From: CAYTRP01 sp964625145
GTDB lineage: Bacteria > Sumerlaeota > Sumerlaeia > SLMS01 > JAHLLQ01
DNA: 29,789 bases
Assembly: GCA_964625145.1 (NCBI GenBank)
Contig: CAZVAQ010000032.1
Span: 1 to 29,789 of the forward strand
Direction: 5' to 3'
Part shown: piece by piece, positions 16,124-24,026 of the stretch
Numbering within the stretch: position 1 is the first letter of the stretch
Layout of the letters: each line of letters opens with the position of its first letter
The notes under the pieces: generated by a model
Told to the model about the DNA's origin: nothing
Database searches by the model: none
What the model saw: the letters and a program-made list of their open reading frames with translations, nothing else
Made by a program: the position numbers and the translations under genes

Positions 16124-16939
16124 ATGACGATACTGGATGCGGTGATTTTGGGGATGGTGGAGGGATTGACGGAGTTTCTACCAGTGTCGTCGACGGGGCA
16201 TTTGATCCTGGTGAAGGAGGCGTTGGGGCTCTCCGACGAGGTGGATCCGTATCTGGTTGGCATCCAGTTGGGGGCGATCGGCGCGGTGTTCATTCCGTAT
16301 TGGGACCGGATCAAGTCGATGCTGGCGGGGGTGACGAGTGGCGATGCTTCGGGGCGGAGGTTGCTGCTCAACTTGTTCATCGCGTTCCTGCCGGCGGCGT
16401 GCGTCGGCCTGTTGCTGGATGACTTCATTGGGGAACACTTGTTCGGAATTCTCCCGGTGGTGTTCGCGTTGATCGTGGGTGGCATCGTGATGATCGCGGT
16501 GGAGCGCACCGTGCGGCCGGAGAGGGGAACCGTACAAGACCTGGATGATGTGAAGCCGCTGGACGCGTTGGTGGTTGGCGTCGCGCAGTGCTTCTCGCTG
16601 ATACCGGGCACGTCGCGGTCCATGTGCACCATCGTGGGGGCGCAGTTGCGCGGCTTTACGAACCCGCTGGCGGCGGACTTCTCGTTCCTGCTGTCATTGC
16701 CGACGCTGGGGGCGGCGACCATCTACAGCCTGCTCAAGGGGCGGGAGGGACTGCTGGCCATAGAGGGGAGTCTGGTGACGATTCCGCTCGGCATTGTCGT
16801 GTCCTTCTTTGTGGCGTGGGCTGCGATTGCGGGCTTCCTGGCCATCGTGAAGTTTATCGGCATGGCGCCGTTCGGCATCTATCGAATTGCCCTGGGGGGA
16901 TTGATTCTGGCCTTGTACCTTTCCGGGTGGAAGGCCTGA
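16124..16939 (+). CDS. uppP: Undecaprenyl-diphosphatase UppP (BacA family)
   Basis: A 271-residue polytopic membrane phosphatase. It shows both BacA/UppP signatures: the N-terminal E13-G-L-T-E-F-L-P-V-S-S-T-G-H-L-I-L motif and P161-G-T-S-R-S166. About eight hydrophobic helices and the length are standard for the family. It dephosphorylates undecaprenyl diphosphate outside the cytoplasm to regenerate the lipid carrier for peptidoglycan and other surface glycans, and can give bacitracin resistance. It follows the lipid-sugar synthase gene with a heptamer-repeat spacer and precedes a response regulator, so it closes the carrier cycle of this glycosylation cluster. Confidence 0.95.
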   Translation: MTILDAVILGMVEGLTEFLPVSSTGHLILVKEALGLSDEVDPYLVGIQLGAIGAVFIPYWDRIKSMLAGVTSGDASGRRLLLNLFIAFLPAACVGLLLDDFIGEHLFGILPVVFALIVGGIVMIAVERTVRPERGTVQDLDDVKPLDALVVGVAQCFSLIPGTSRSMCTIVGAQLRGFTNPLAADFSFLLSLPTLGAATIYSLLKGREGLLAIEGSLVTIPLGIVVSFFVAWAAIAGFLAIVKFIGMAPFGIYRIALGGLILALYLSGWKA

Positions 16940-16972
16940 AATGCGTTGTAGCCCAATTGGGGAGAGCCTGAC

Positions 16973-17515
16973 ATGAGTGACCACCGCCGTCGTGTTGTTG
17001 TAGTGGACGATTCCCATGACCTGCTCGAGCTCGTGCGCCTGGCGCTCGAGGACGACTATGACGTGCTCACGTTGTCCGATCCGATCGAGATCATGGAGAT
17101 GATTTCGATCTTCGAGCCGGACCTGCTGATCGTCGATGTGATGATGCCAAAGATCTCCGGGTTCCAGTTGACGGAGATGCTGCAGAAGGACCCGAGGACG
17201 CGGGAACTGCCGATCATCATCCTGTCGGCCAAGGACACCACGCGCGATATCAAGCACGGTTACCGCGTGGGGGCGAGCCTGTACCTGACGAAGCCATTCG
17301 AGCCGCAGCGGTTGCTGCAAAATGTCGAGGCGCAATTGAACATCAACGGCCCGGAGCCGGGACCGAAGACGTACACGTTGGAGGAGATCGTCGCCCGCCT
17401 TCAGGCGACGACCCTTTATCAGAAGGGTGTCGTGCAGCTCGGTTCGACGCGGGTGGTGCAGGGGAACCTGAAACGGCGCGAGAACGTGATGAGGGATCGG
17501 CAGCAGCGGTTTTAG
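16973..17515 (+). CDS. Response regulator with CheY-like receiver and short orphan tail
   Basis: A 180-residue protein. Residues 5-124 are a receiver domain: acidic pair D12-D13, phosphoacceptor D55 in LLIVDVMMP, S85 at the Thr/Ser switch position (IIILSAKD) and K107 in LTKPFEP. The remaining roughly 55 residues (KTYTLEEIVARLQATTLYQKG onward) contain one predicted helix and a basic end; no DNA-binding, GGDEF or other output domain is recognisable. A GGGGAG stretch lies ahead of the ATG. No histidine kinase gene is nearby. It is last in the glycosylation cluster, 33 bases after uppP, and may act by protein-protein contact. Confidence 0.85.
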   Translation: MSDHRRRVVVVDDSHDLLELVRLALEDDYDVLTLSDPIEIMEMISIFEPDLLIVDVMMPKISGFQLTEMLQKDPRTRELPIIILSAKDTTRDIKHGYRVGASLYLTKPFEPQRLLQNVEAQLNINGPEPGPKTYTLEEIVARLQATTLYQKGVVQLGSTRVVQGNLKRRENVMRDRQQRF

Positions 17516-17887
17516 GGCGTTTTGCATTTTTCTTGTATACGATTTGGGAAACGCTCGGCCGAGGGTATCACACGCAACCCTCAGTCAGGAATGATCCCGG
17601 TTTGCGCGCGCAAAGATGATCGCATCCCGGATGGGATGCCACAAGGCGTGTGAACTACACGGGATCGGTACAACTCACCTGGCGTCCCTCCGGGGCGCGA
17701 TTCAATTGTCCCCGCATACCCCCCATCGCCCTTCGGGACGATGGGGGGCTATTCAACTGTGGTCCCTACCGGGACCGCTTACGGACTTTGTGCGCAGTCG
17801 GAATAGACAAGCGACGCGGGGTCCATGGTATACTGCAAAATGCCATAGTGGGAAGTTGGATGATGTGATGGGCGATGAAGGGAAGCT
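17516..17887. other. Convergent intergenic region rich in palindromes
   Basis: These 372 bases lie between the converging ends of the response regulator and the DnaD-like gene. They contain no credible ORF. A T-rich stretch (TTTTGCATTTTTCTTG) follows the regulator stop without a clear stem before it. The rest is dominated by the palindromic element at 17601-17777. Confidence 0.6.
17601..17777. repeat. Palindromic repeat element with four hairpins and a 14-bp palindrome
   Basis: The segment holds a perfect palindrome TTTGCGCGCGCAAA (17601-17614) and four hairpins. These are GCATCCC/GGGATGC with loop GGAT (17622-17639); GCGTCCC/GGGGCGC with a 3-base loop and one G-T wobble (17682-17698); a 13-bp stem with one bulged A, arms CCCCCCATCGCCC and GGGACGATGGGGGG (17719-17748); and GGTCCC/GGGACC with loop TACC (17761-17776). 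Near-identical TTCAATTGT and TTCAACTGT flank the third hairpin. This is a composite non-coding element, not a tRNA. Confidence 0.75.
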
Positions 17888-18565
17888 TTACGCCTGTTCG
17901 CTCTGCGCCTTCTGCTCTTTGCGTTTCTTTTCCAGTTCGATTTCGCTTCTTACTTCCTTGAGGATCCACGATAGGGAGTGGATCTCTTTTTGGCGCGCAC
18001 GGGCGAAGACCTTGCGGACGAGTGCGAGGTCGTAGCGCATGGCGATGAGGCGCAACTCGTCGAGGACAAAGGTGTTCAGACGCGTGGAAACCAGGTCCAG
18101 GTACAGGTCCGCCACTTCGCGGACGCGTGGATCGGCCTCGGGGGATGATGCGTCCGGCGGCGGGGCTTCCGGGCTCTCGTGGGCGTAGCGGAATGAATGG
18201 TCCGGTGCGTCCAGGAGTTGGGGGACTTGCTCGCGAACCGAGGTCCAGGGCAGCGGTGTCTGCAACGGTGTGATGACCTGAAAGAGGGCGGACTCCTCCT
18301 CGTTGTCGGGGAGAAAGCAGCGGATGACGCCGGCCTTGCGCAGCTTCTTCGCGGCGGCCTCGGATTGGGCGGGGGTAAGGCCGGTGAGGCGCTGGAGTTC
18401 GTCGAGTGAGATTTCGACCGTGCCGGGGAGCCGGTTATCTGCCATGTCCCGCTCGACGATGGTGCGGAACAGAAGCCATGCGTTGGGGGTCTTGCATTGC
18501 CCGGCGAGGTGTTGCGGGAGGCCGCAGTGCAGGATCCAGAGGGGGAACTCGGTGGTTGTCTTCAT
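17888..18565 (-). CDS. Winged-helix protein with DnaD-like helical C-terminus
   Basis: A 225-residue protein of uncertain function. Residues about 25-105 look like a winged helix (W-L-L-F-R-T-I-V-E-R-D then I-S-L-D-E-L-Q-R-L-T-G-L-T-P-A-Q-S-E-A-A-A-K-K-L-R-K-A-G-V-I), as in DNA-binding or replication-associated adaptors. Residues 130-147 are a Pro/Ala/acidic linker. Residues 148-225 are helical, with Y-L-D-L-V-S-T-R-L-N-x-F-V-L-D-E-L and a W-I-L-K-E-V near the end, reminiscent of DnaD/DnaB_2 domains, followed by a charged coiled tail. The ATG at 18565 overlaps the stop of the GH-like gene (ATGA), so it is the last gene of the minus-strand block. The resemblance to DnaD is only by pattern. Confidence 0.5.
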   Translation of the reverse strand: MKTTTEFPLWILHCGLPQHLAGQCKTPNAWLLFRTIVERDMADNRLPGTVEISLDELQRLTGLTPAQSEAAAKKLRKAGVIRCFLPDNEEESALFQVITPLQTPLPWTSVREQVPQLLDAPDHSFRYAHESPEAPPPDASSPEADPRVREVADLYLDLVSTRLNTFVLDELRLIAMRYDLALVRKVFARARQKEIHSLSWILKEVRSEIELEKKRKEQKAQSEQA

Positions 18566-20295
18566 GGCTCGTTGCCGCCGTGCGGATGGGCCATTGGGCT
18601 GGCATGTCCGATGACGTCGATCTCTTTCAGCAGGGAGGCGACGTAGGCCCGCGCAATGCCGTCGCTGTCGCGGATCTGATCCTGCAACGTGGACTTCGGG
18701 TCGGAGATGGGGTGCCACGGATCGACGAATGTGTAATGGTCAGTGTGCGAGACCGGATAGTAGATGATGTCGAGGATGCTGACGTCGCGTGCGACATACT
18801 GCTGGTCATCGGAGGGCGTCCACCGCACGACGGAGACTGCTCCGTCGGGATGTGGAGAGGTTTGCCCGAAGGGGCCGGTGGTCAATTCGTCGATGCCATG
18901 CCTGCCATTGATGCGTATGTCGATGTTTTGCCATGCGCGATTGCCCCAATCGCGCCGATGGGCGGCGAATGAGCGGAACTCGACAATGTCGACCGGTTGT
19001 TCGAACGTGTAGCGCAGGTGCAGGGATGGGTGGTGGTAGTCGCCGAGGAGGAGTGTGAGCACGTCCTCGTCAAAGAGCCCATTGGTGAGGCTTGCCAGAG
19101 TGCCTGTGGCTGCTTCGTGGAGGCCTCCGCTGATGATCTCCGGAACAAGGCCGGTCAGCAGGTCGTCTTGTGCAACCTGGACAGGGAGCCCCTGGTCCGA
19201 ATCGGCCTGCCAGGCGGGTGGGCGCTCGCCGGGAAGCATGGAACCGGGGACGGGACCGGTGGCGGTCAAATCGCGAAAGGCAAAGTAGGCGGCTTTGCGT
19301 GTCTGCCGGTCGTTGGTGATCAGTCCCCAGTCCTGAACCTCTCCATAGTTTTGGTACTGGAACCAGAAGTACCGTTCGACGAAGGGATCGGCGTCCGGAA
19401 AGGCGGGATCGCGTAGCGACGCCAATAGTTGGTACGATTGCCGGAGGAACGCGGCCTGATCCCGCAGGCCAACGACGCGGCTGTTCCAGCCGAGCTCGGT
19501 CAGCCAGACCTTCATGCCGGAATCGCCGAATTCATTCATCACGGACTTTATGCGCTCGATGAGCAGGTCGCCGAGGTGCGGATTGATGTCGGAGTAGTTA
19601 TATTGATGGGGGTGGACGGCGACGACGTCAAAGGGGCTGCGGCCCCGCTCCTTTCGGTAGGCCTGGATGGCGGGGGATTCGTAGACCTCGCGCAGGTAGT
19701 TTGTCTCGTACTGATGCCCACGGGGCGAGATGCCTCCGAGGATGACCGTGGCATGCGGATCGATGGCCTTGATGGCGAGATAGGAATCGACCAGCATGGA
19801 CGCGTAGTGCTGCGGCTCGATGCGGACGTTGAAGTCGGGATCATTCCGATCGGGCTGATTCCAGATCTCCCAATGGCGGATGGGAAACTCGCGGTCGTGG
19901 TAATGGCGGACGATCTCGGAGAGCCGGTTGACAAAGCGTTGGCGGAAGGACGGATGGCTCCATTCGGAGCGGTCGTTGTAGACGACGGGAAAAGATTGGT
20001 AGGCGACCAGTCCCATCATGGAGATGCCGCGCTTGCCGGCCTCGTCGACGATGTGATCGTAGGCTTCGTAGTTGATGGTGCGCTGATTGTCGTGGTCGCC
20101 GATGAACTCCATCCGGATCATGTCCACATTGAGGTGCGCCAGATCGTCCAGCGCGGCGCGGTCGAGCTGCAGCCCGCCATCCGGAAGATAGGCGGGAGCG
20201 CAGATATTCTTGAAGGTGGGACTATCGAGGGTATGGGCGTGGATGCCCGCCGCGGCGAGGAGTGAAAGAAGAGTCAAAGAGGTAACGCGCAACAA
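18562..20295 (-). CDS. Secreted clan GH-A-like (GH39-like) protein with Gln at the acid/base site
   Basis: A 577-residue protein with a signal peptide (1 to about 20). Residues about 28-370 form a TIM-barrel glycosidase-like domain: N-V-D-M-I-R-M-E-F near 56-64, H141-W-E-I-W-N146-Q147-P148 where clan GH-A enzymes have W-N-E-P, V-A-V-H-P-H-Q-Y, and W264-L-T-E267-L-G-W with the probable nucleophile Glu. Residues about 385-530 look like a galactose-binding/discoidin-type beta-sandwich (LHLRYTFEQPVDIVEFRSF). The Gln at the acid/base position is encoded by CAG. The start is a TTG at 20295, directly after an in-frame stop and twelve bases beyond GGAGG. It is downstream of a membrane glycosyltransferase gene. 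It could be a carbohydrate-binding pseudoenzyme or have an altered mechanism. Confidence 0.75.
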   Translation of the reverse strand: MLRVTSLTLLSLLAAAGIHAHTLDSPTFKNICAPAYLPDGGLQLDRAALDDLAHLNVDMIRMEFIGDHDNQRTINYEAYDHIVDEAGKRGISMMGLVAYQSFPVVYNDRSEWSHPSFRQRFVNRLSEIVRHYHDREFPIRHWEIWNQPDRNDPDFNVRIEPQHYASMLVDSYLAIKAIDPHATVILGGISPRGHQYETNYLREVYESPAIQAYRKERGRSPFDVVAVHPHQYNYSDINPHLGDLLIERIKSVMNEFGDSGMKVWLTELGWNSRVVGLRDQAAFLRQSYQLLASLRDPAFPDADPFVERYFWFQYQNYGEVQDWGLITNDRQTRKAAYFAFRDLTATGPVPGSMLPGERPPAWQADSDQGLPVQVAQDDLLTGLVPEIISGGLHEAATGTLASLTNGLFDEDVLTLLLGDYHHPSLHLRYTFEQPVDIVEFRSFAAHRRDWGNRAWQNIDIRINGRHGIDELTTGPFGQTSPHPDGAVSVVRWTPSDDQQYVARDVSILDIIYYPVSHTDHYTFVDPWHPISDPKSTLQDQIRDSDGIARAYVASLLKEIDVIGHASPMAHPHGGNEP

Positions 20296-20423
20296 GGTTC
20301 AATCCAGCCTCCAACTGTGAGAGAGAGGATGGAATGTGCTGGGAGTCAAGGCACCTTCGGTGGCGCGAAAGTCGGACAGGTATTGGCTGACTCGCGACAG
20401 CTCCCGGGCTTGGCCCCAGGACG

Positions 20424-22022
20424 TCACCAGGCATTGCGGATCGCCATGGCGGGCGGGTCGCCGGGATGACCCTCCAGATTTTGGATGTCGCCGGGTTGGG
20501 CGCGCTCAAAGGGGCTGGATGGTGGGCGGGCGACCAAGGCCCCGTCGGGCAGCCGGGCACCGGGGGGGAGGATCAGCGTGCGCGCGGCTTCGAGACCGCG
20601 CTCGTGGAAATCACGCGGGTGGGGATTGTCGTGGAACAGGACGTAATAGTGGGCGTATGGGACCTGAACGGACAGGACATTGGGGCCATCGGGGTTGCGT
20701 TTGTCCATGGCGGTCATGGCCTGCAGCACGCCGTACTGCCAGGGAACTCCATGCTTGGGAATGATGGTGAAGAGGCCAATGAACAGCAGCGTAGCGGTGA
20801 TGGCGCAGGAAGCACTGGCGCAGATGATGGCGCTACGATTGCCAAGAGACTGAGCAAGCAACACGGGGCCGCTGGCGCTGACCAAGTGAACGACGGGGAA
20901 GAAGAGGATGGAACGCAAGGCATGAGGGATGCCGTCGTTGGTGAGGGAAGCGGCAAGCGGCGCGGCGAGGAGCCAGACGGCGAGGAGCCGGGCGCCGGGC
21001 GGGCGTTTCCACACGATGGCGACGAGGCCGGAGAGGAAGAAGGGTGCTTCGGCCCAGGGGAGTAGCCCGGACAAGGGCATGGAATGGCGCGGGTTGGCGT
21101 CGCCAGTGATGAAGAGGAACAGCGGATCGAAATGTGCGAGATAGTTCAGAAGGATGGCAACGATGGGGTTGGCGTCTGATTCGTTGAAGATGGTGACTCG
21201 TTGCAGACGCGCGGAGCCTTCGGTCAGTGTGAAGAGAATGAGCGGGATCTCGATGACGGCGAAGGCGATGGCTCCGGGGAGCATGTCGCGCCATGTGCCG
21301 CGCCGGGCGAGATGCTCCCACGCAATGCCGAGTGCGATGACCGGGACGACCAGACGGGCGGGATCGTAGGCGTAGGCGGCAATCCCCAGCAACGCGCCGC
21401 CACCGATGCCCAGTGCGCGGCGATGCCTCGGTCCGGCGGTTGAAACTTTCAGCAGGCACAGGGCCCCAAGCGCCACAAGCAGGGGAAGCGTGATGCCCTG
21501 CTGGGCCCAACGGCTGAAGAGAACGTGAGTGGGTGAGATGGCCAACAGTGACGCGGCGGACAATGCGATCCAGTTTCTCCGCGTCTCCTCATTATCAGTG
21601 TCCGTCCGTGCCCGTCCGTGCGTTTCAGCAATCAGAACCCGCGCCAGGAAGAACACCACCAGCACGGTGAGAGTGCCGACAAGCGCGGCGGCGGCGCGCG
21701 TGGTCCAGACGTTGAGGCCAAAGATGCCGACGATGGGAGCGGAGAGGTATTGATAGATGGCGGAGGTCTTCACACCGCCCGCGTCCACAAAGAGGGGGAA
21801 CAGGCGCGTGACCTGGATGGAACCGTCGGGCATGAACTGGCCCTGGCGGCCGGTGGTCCAGAGTTCAAGCGCTGTGTAGCCCTTCTCGGCTTCGTCGCGA
21901 AACAGGCCGGGAGGAATCGTGCCCAGATTCCAGAAGCGAAGGAACGCGGCAAGAACAACAATCGCGAGAAGCCAGCGAAGGGCCCACGTTCGATAGGGGA
22001 GTGGTGGCTTCTCTTCCTGCAT
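20424..22022 (-). CDS. Polytopic membrane glycosyltransferase, GT39/ArnT-like
   Basis: A 532-residue integral membrane protein. After TM1 (about 14-30) comes the extracytoplasmic catalytic loop P-P-G-L-F-R-D43-E44-A-E-K-G-Y-T-A, the D-E motif of PMT/ArnT-type enzymes. A second loop, VDAGGVKTSAIYQYLSAPIVG, corresponds to the K-x-x-x-x-x-Y-x-x-x-P segment of the family. About ten further helices follow, including a TLP-type turn (ITLPLLVALGAL), then a soluble C-terminal part of about 110 residues. The ATG at 22022 is three bases beyond the stop of the upstream glycosyltransferase, so the two form one unit. Acceptor and sugar are not evident. The C-terminus is rich in Pro and Arg. Confidence 0.8.
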   Translation of the reverse strand: MQEEKPPLPYRTWALRWLLAIVVLAAFLRFWNLGTIPPGLFRDEAEKGYTALELWTTGRQGQFMPDGSIQVTRLFPLFVDAGGVKTSAIYQYLSAPIVGIFGLNVWTTRAAAALVGTLTVLVVFFLARVLIAETHGRARTDTDNEETRRNWIALSAASLLAISPTHVLFSRWAQQGITLPLLVALGALCLLKVSTAGPRHRRALGIGGGALLGIAAYAYDPARLVVPVIALGIAWEHLARRGTWRDMLPGAIAFAVIEIPLILFTLTEGSARLQRVTIFNESDANPIVAILLNYLAHFDPLFLFITGDANPRHSMPLSGLLPWAEAPFFLSGLVAIVWKRPPGARLLAVWLLAAPLAASLTNDGIPHALRSILFFPVVHLVSASGPVLLAQSLGNRSAIICASASCAITATLLFIGLFTIIPKHGVPWQYGVLQAMTAMDKRNPDGPNVLSVQVPYAHYYVLFHDNPHPRDFHERGLEAARTLILPPGARLPDGALVARPPSSPFERAQPGDIQNLEGHPGDPPAMAIRNAW

Positions 22023-22025
22023 GAA

Positions 22026-24026
22026 TCACTCTTCGGTGGGTATGATCCTGCCCAGTTCATCCATGACCCTGAAGATGAGGACGCGTGGGTTGCGTTGGAT
22101 GAGTTGCTCCAGTCGCCGGTCGCGTTCCTGCCGCGTCAATTCCAACGGGACGTCCTTGCGGCGATAGAGATGGTTCCAGACGTTGTCGCCGGTCTTTGGC
22201 CAGGATTGACGCCACTCGTAATCCTCGAAGCCGGGATGCCGGGTGACGCGCTCGATGATCTCCGGATAGCGGATCCCCGGCTCGGCCGTGCCGGATCCGG
22301 GATGCACCTCGAAGACGAGGATGTACTCCGGGCGGATGTTCTCCATGATCATGCGAACATTGCGTTGCGTGACTTCTTCCCGATACAGGCGTTCGGATTC
22401 ATGGCGGAGCCATTGGCGGACCTCGGCGTCGATCTCGCGATTGCCGAGCTGCCCGCGGAGTTCGGACTCGATCTGCTCGCGCGATGGAATGGGCGGTCCT
22501 TCGAATGTCTCGCCACGGACCGATGGCGCGTCGGCCAGGTACTTGTCGACCAATCCGTCCGCGTCGATGACGTTCAGATGCGGTGCGGCCCACATGGGCA
22601 GGCCGATGTCGCTCATGAGAATGCGGGAGCCGGGTTGTGTCTCCAGCGCGAGAATCGAGGCGGCCTCCAGCAATGCGGGGGTGAAGCCGCGGTTGATGTT
22701 CTCGCGGACATGATTCAGCGACAACCATTGTACTTCGCGCTTCTGCCAGATGGGATCGCGGCCAAAGACGTAGGCCGTCTCCGTGCGCGCCTGCTCGGCA
22801 ATGGTGCCGGCACACGCGAGGAGGAACAGGGCATTGCCCGCAATGGTCACGCGCGGCCATTTGTCTGCGAGTCGTTTCCAGGCATCGAGCGCAATGGGCA
22901 TGGCGCAACAGATGAAGACAAAGGTTGGCATAAGAAACCGGAACCCCGGCATCCAATCGCCACCCACATGCCATGTGTACCAGGCGCCAGTGACGGCAGC
23001 GCCAAGGAGCAACGCAGCGGGTTCCACCCACTTGGCGTGAGGATGGGCGATGATGCCGGTGACGAGCAGCAATGCCGTGGCCAGCCACAGGTTCATCCAC
23101 GCCAGCGAGTTGATGGGGCCGCCGGAGAGAATCCAGGCGATGTGGAATGTTCCGCCGTCCTGTTGCCAACCACCCTGGTTGAGGAAGAACTGAAAGAGAT
23201 AGGCGTGGGCGCGTTCGCCGTTCCATGGCGAGAAGGCGACCTTGGCGTAATAAGTGTTCGGCAACCAGTCGCCGAAGATCAGGAACCGCATGACCTGGAA
23301 GGCGATGAGCGCGCCGCAGATGGCCGCGATCCATTGCAGTACATGCTGAATGCGTTCGCGCGGGTTTGGTGCTTCGTCTTCAGGAGTGTTTGCAGCACTG
23401 CGCAGTGACCAGGCCTTGAGTGCGAGCATGATCAGTACACAACCGGCGAGGGGCGCGAGCAGGACGATGCTGTCGATGCGCACAAAGATCGCAAACACGA
23501 TTGCGCAGGCCGAACGGATGGCGTGGTGCCCTTCCCGCATCCAGATCCATGTCCACCGATAGGCCGCCATCAGGACGGCGACTTGCAGCAATGGTTCCAT
23601 GCCCTGCATGGACCAGAAGGCGACGTGGGCGTTGGTGGCGATGAGCAGGGGAGGAAGAAGATTCCACGCATCGGTGCGTTGCCGCAGAGTCTTGGTGATG
23701 GCCCATGAGAGAACGACGATGGCGAGGCCACAGGTCAGGCCTGCCAACTTTGCCACCACCAGCGGATCGAATCCGAATCGGATGGCGATGGCGGAGAGCA
23801 CCACCCAGGCGGGGCTGGTGAAGCCCTCCACCAGTTGGCCGCCGGGATTGTAGCGCAGCCCGTTGCCAAGTGTCAGGTTCTCTGCAAATCGAAAGGCGAT
23901 GTAGGCGTCGTCGATGACCTGGGGCCAATAGTGCATGGCGTTGAAGAAAAAGAGCACGCCAAAGACCGCGAGGAATCCGGCCTCGGTGGCGACGACAGGG
24001 TTCCACAGCCTTGAGGGTTTCAACAC
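22026..24026 (-). CDS. Polytopic membrane glycosyltransferase resembling arabinofuranosyltransferase AftB-type proteins
   Basis: With a GTG start at 24026 the protein has 666 residues. TM1 is followed by Q-V-I-D39-D40-A-Y-I-A-F-R-F-A-E-N-L-T-L-G-N-G-L-R-Y-N-P-G and V-E-G-F-T-S-P-A-W, the signature of GT-C proteins of the AftB and related mannosyl/arabinofuranosyl transferase group. About ten helices are followed by a soluble C-terminal domain of about 250 residues. Its donor is expected to be a polyprenyl-phosphate sugar. The start lies inside the end of dprA: GTG and TTG (24023) are alternatives, the latter overlapping the dprA stop as TTGA; upstream in-frame codons to 24131 lie within dprA and add no hydrophobic sequence. 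It is translationally coupled to dprA and to the next glycosyltransferase. Confidence 0.75.
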   Translation of the reverse strand: MLKPSRLWNPVVATEAGFLAVFGVLFFFNAMHYWPQVIDDAYIAFRFAENLTLGNGLRYNPGGQLVEGFTSPAWVVLSAIAIRFGFDPLVVAKLAGLTCGLAIVVLSWAITKTLRQRTDAWNLLPPLLIATNAHVAFWSMQGMEPLLQVAVLMAAYRWTWIWMREGHHAIRSACAIVFAIFVRIDSIVLLAPLAGCVLIMLALKAWSLRSAANTPEDEAPNPRERIQHVLQWIAAICGALIAFQVMRFLIFGDWLPNTYYAKVAFSPWNGERAHAYLFQFFLNQGGWQQDGGTFHIAWILSGGPINSLAWMNLWLATALLLVTGIIAHPHAKWVEPAALLLGAAVTGAWYTWHVGGDWMPGFRFLMPTFVFICCAMPIALDAWKRLADKWPRVTIAGNALFLLACAGTIAEQARTETAYVFGRDPIWQKREVQWLSLNHVRENINRGFTPALLEAASILALETQPGSRILMSDIGLPMWAAPHLNVIDADGLVDKYLADAPSVRGETFEGPPIPSREQIESELRGQLGNREIDAEVRQWLRHESERLYREEVTQRNVRMIMENIRPEYILVFEVHPGSGTAEPGIRYPEIIERVTRHPGFEDYEWRQSWPKTGDNVWNHLYRRKDVPLELTRQERDRRLEQLIQRNPRVLIFRVMDELGRIIPTEE

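Noticed and set aside
17601..17777. Hairpin cluster considered as tRNA or structured riboswitch
   Set aside because: No cloverleaf, anticodon loop or TPsiC motif, and it lies between two gene ends, not upstream of a gene.
21618..23408. A 596-codon open frame on the plus strand opposite two glycosyltransferase genes
   Set aside because: It spans the junction of two clear minus-strand membrane proteins and has no motif of its own.
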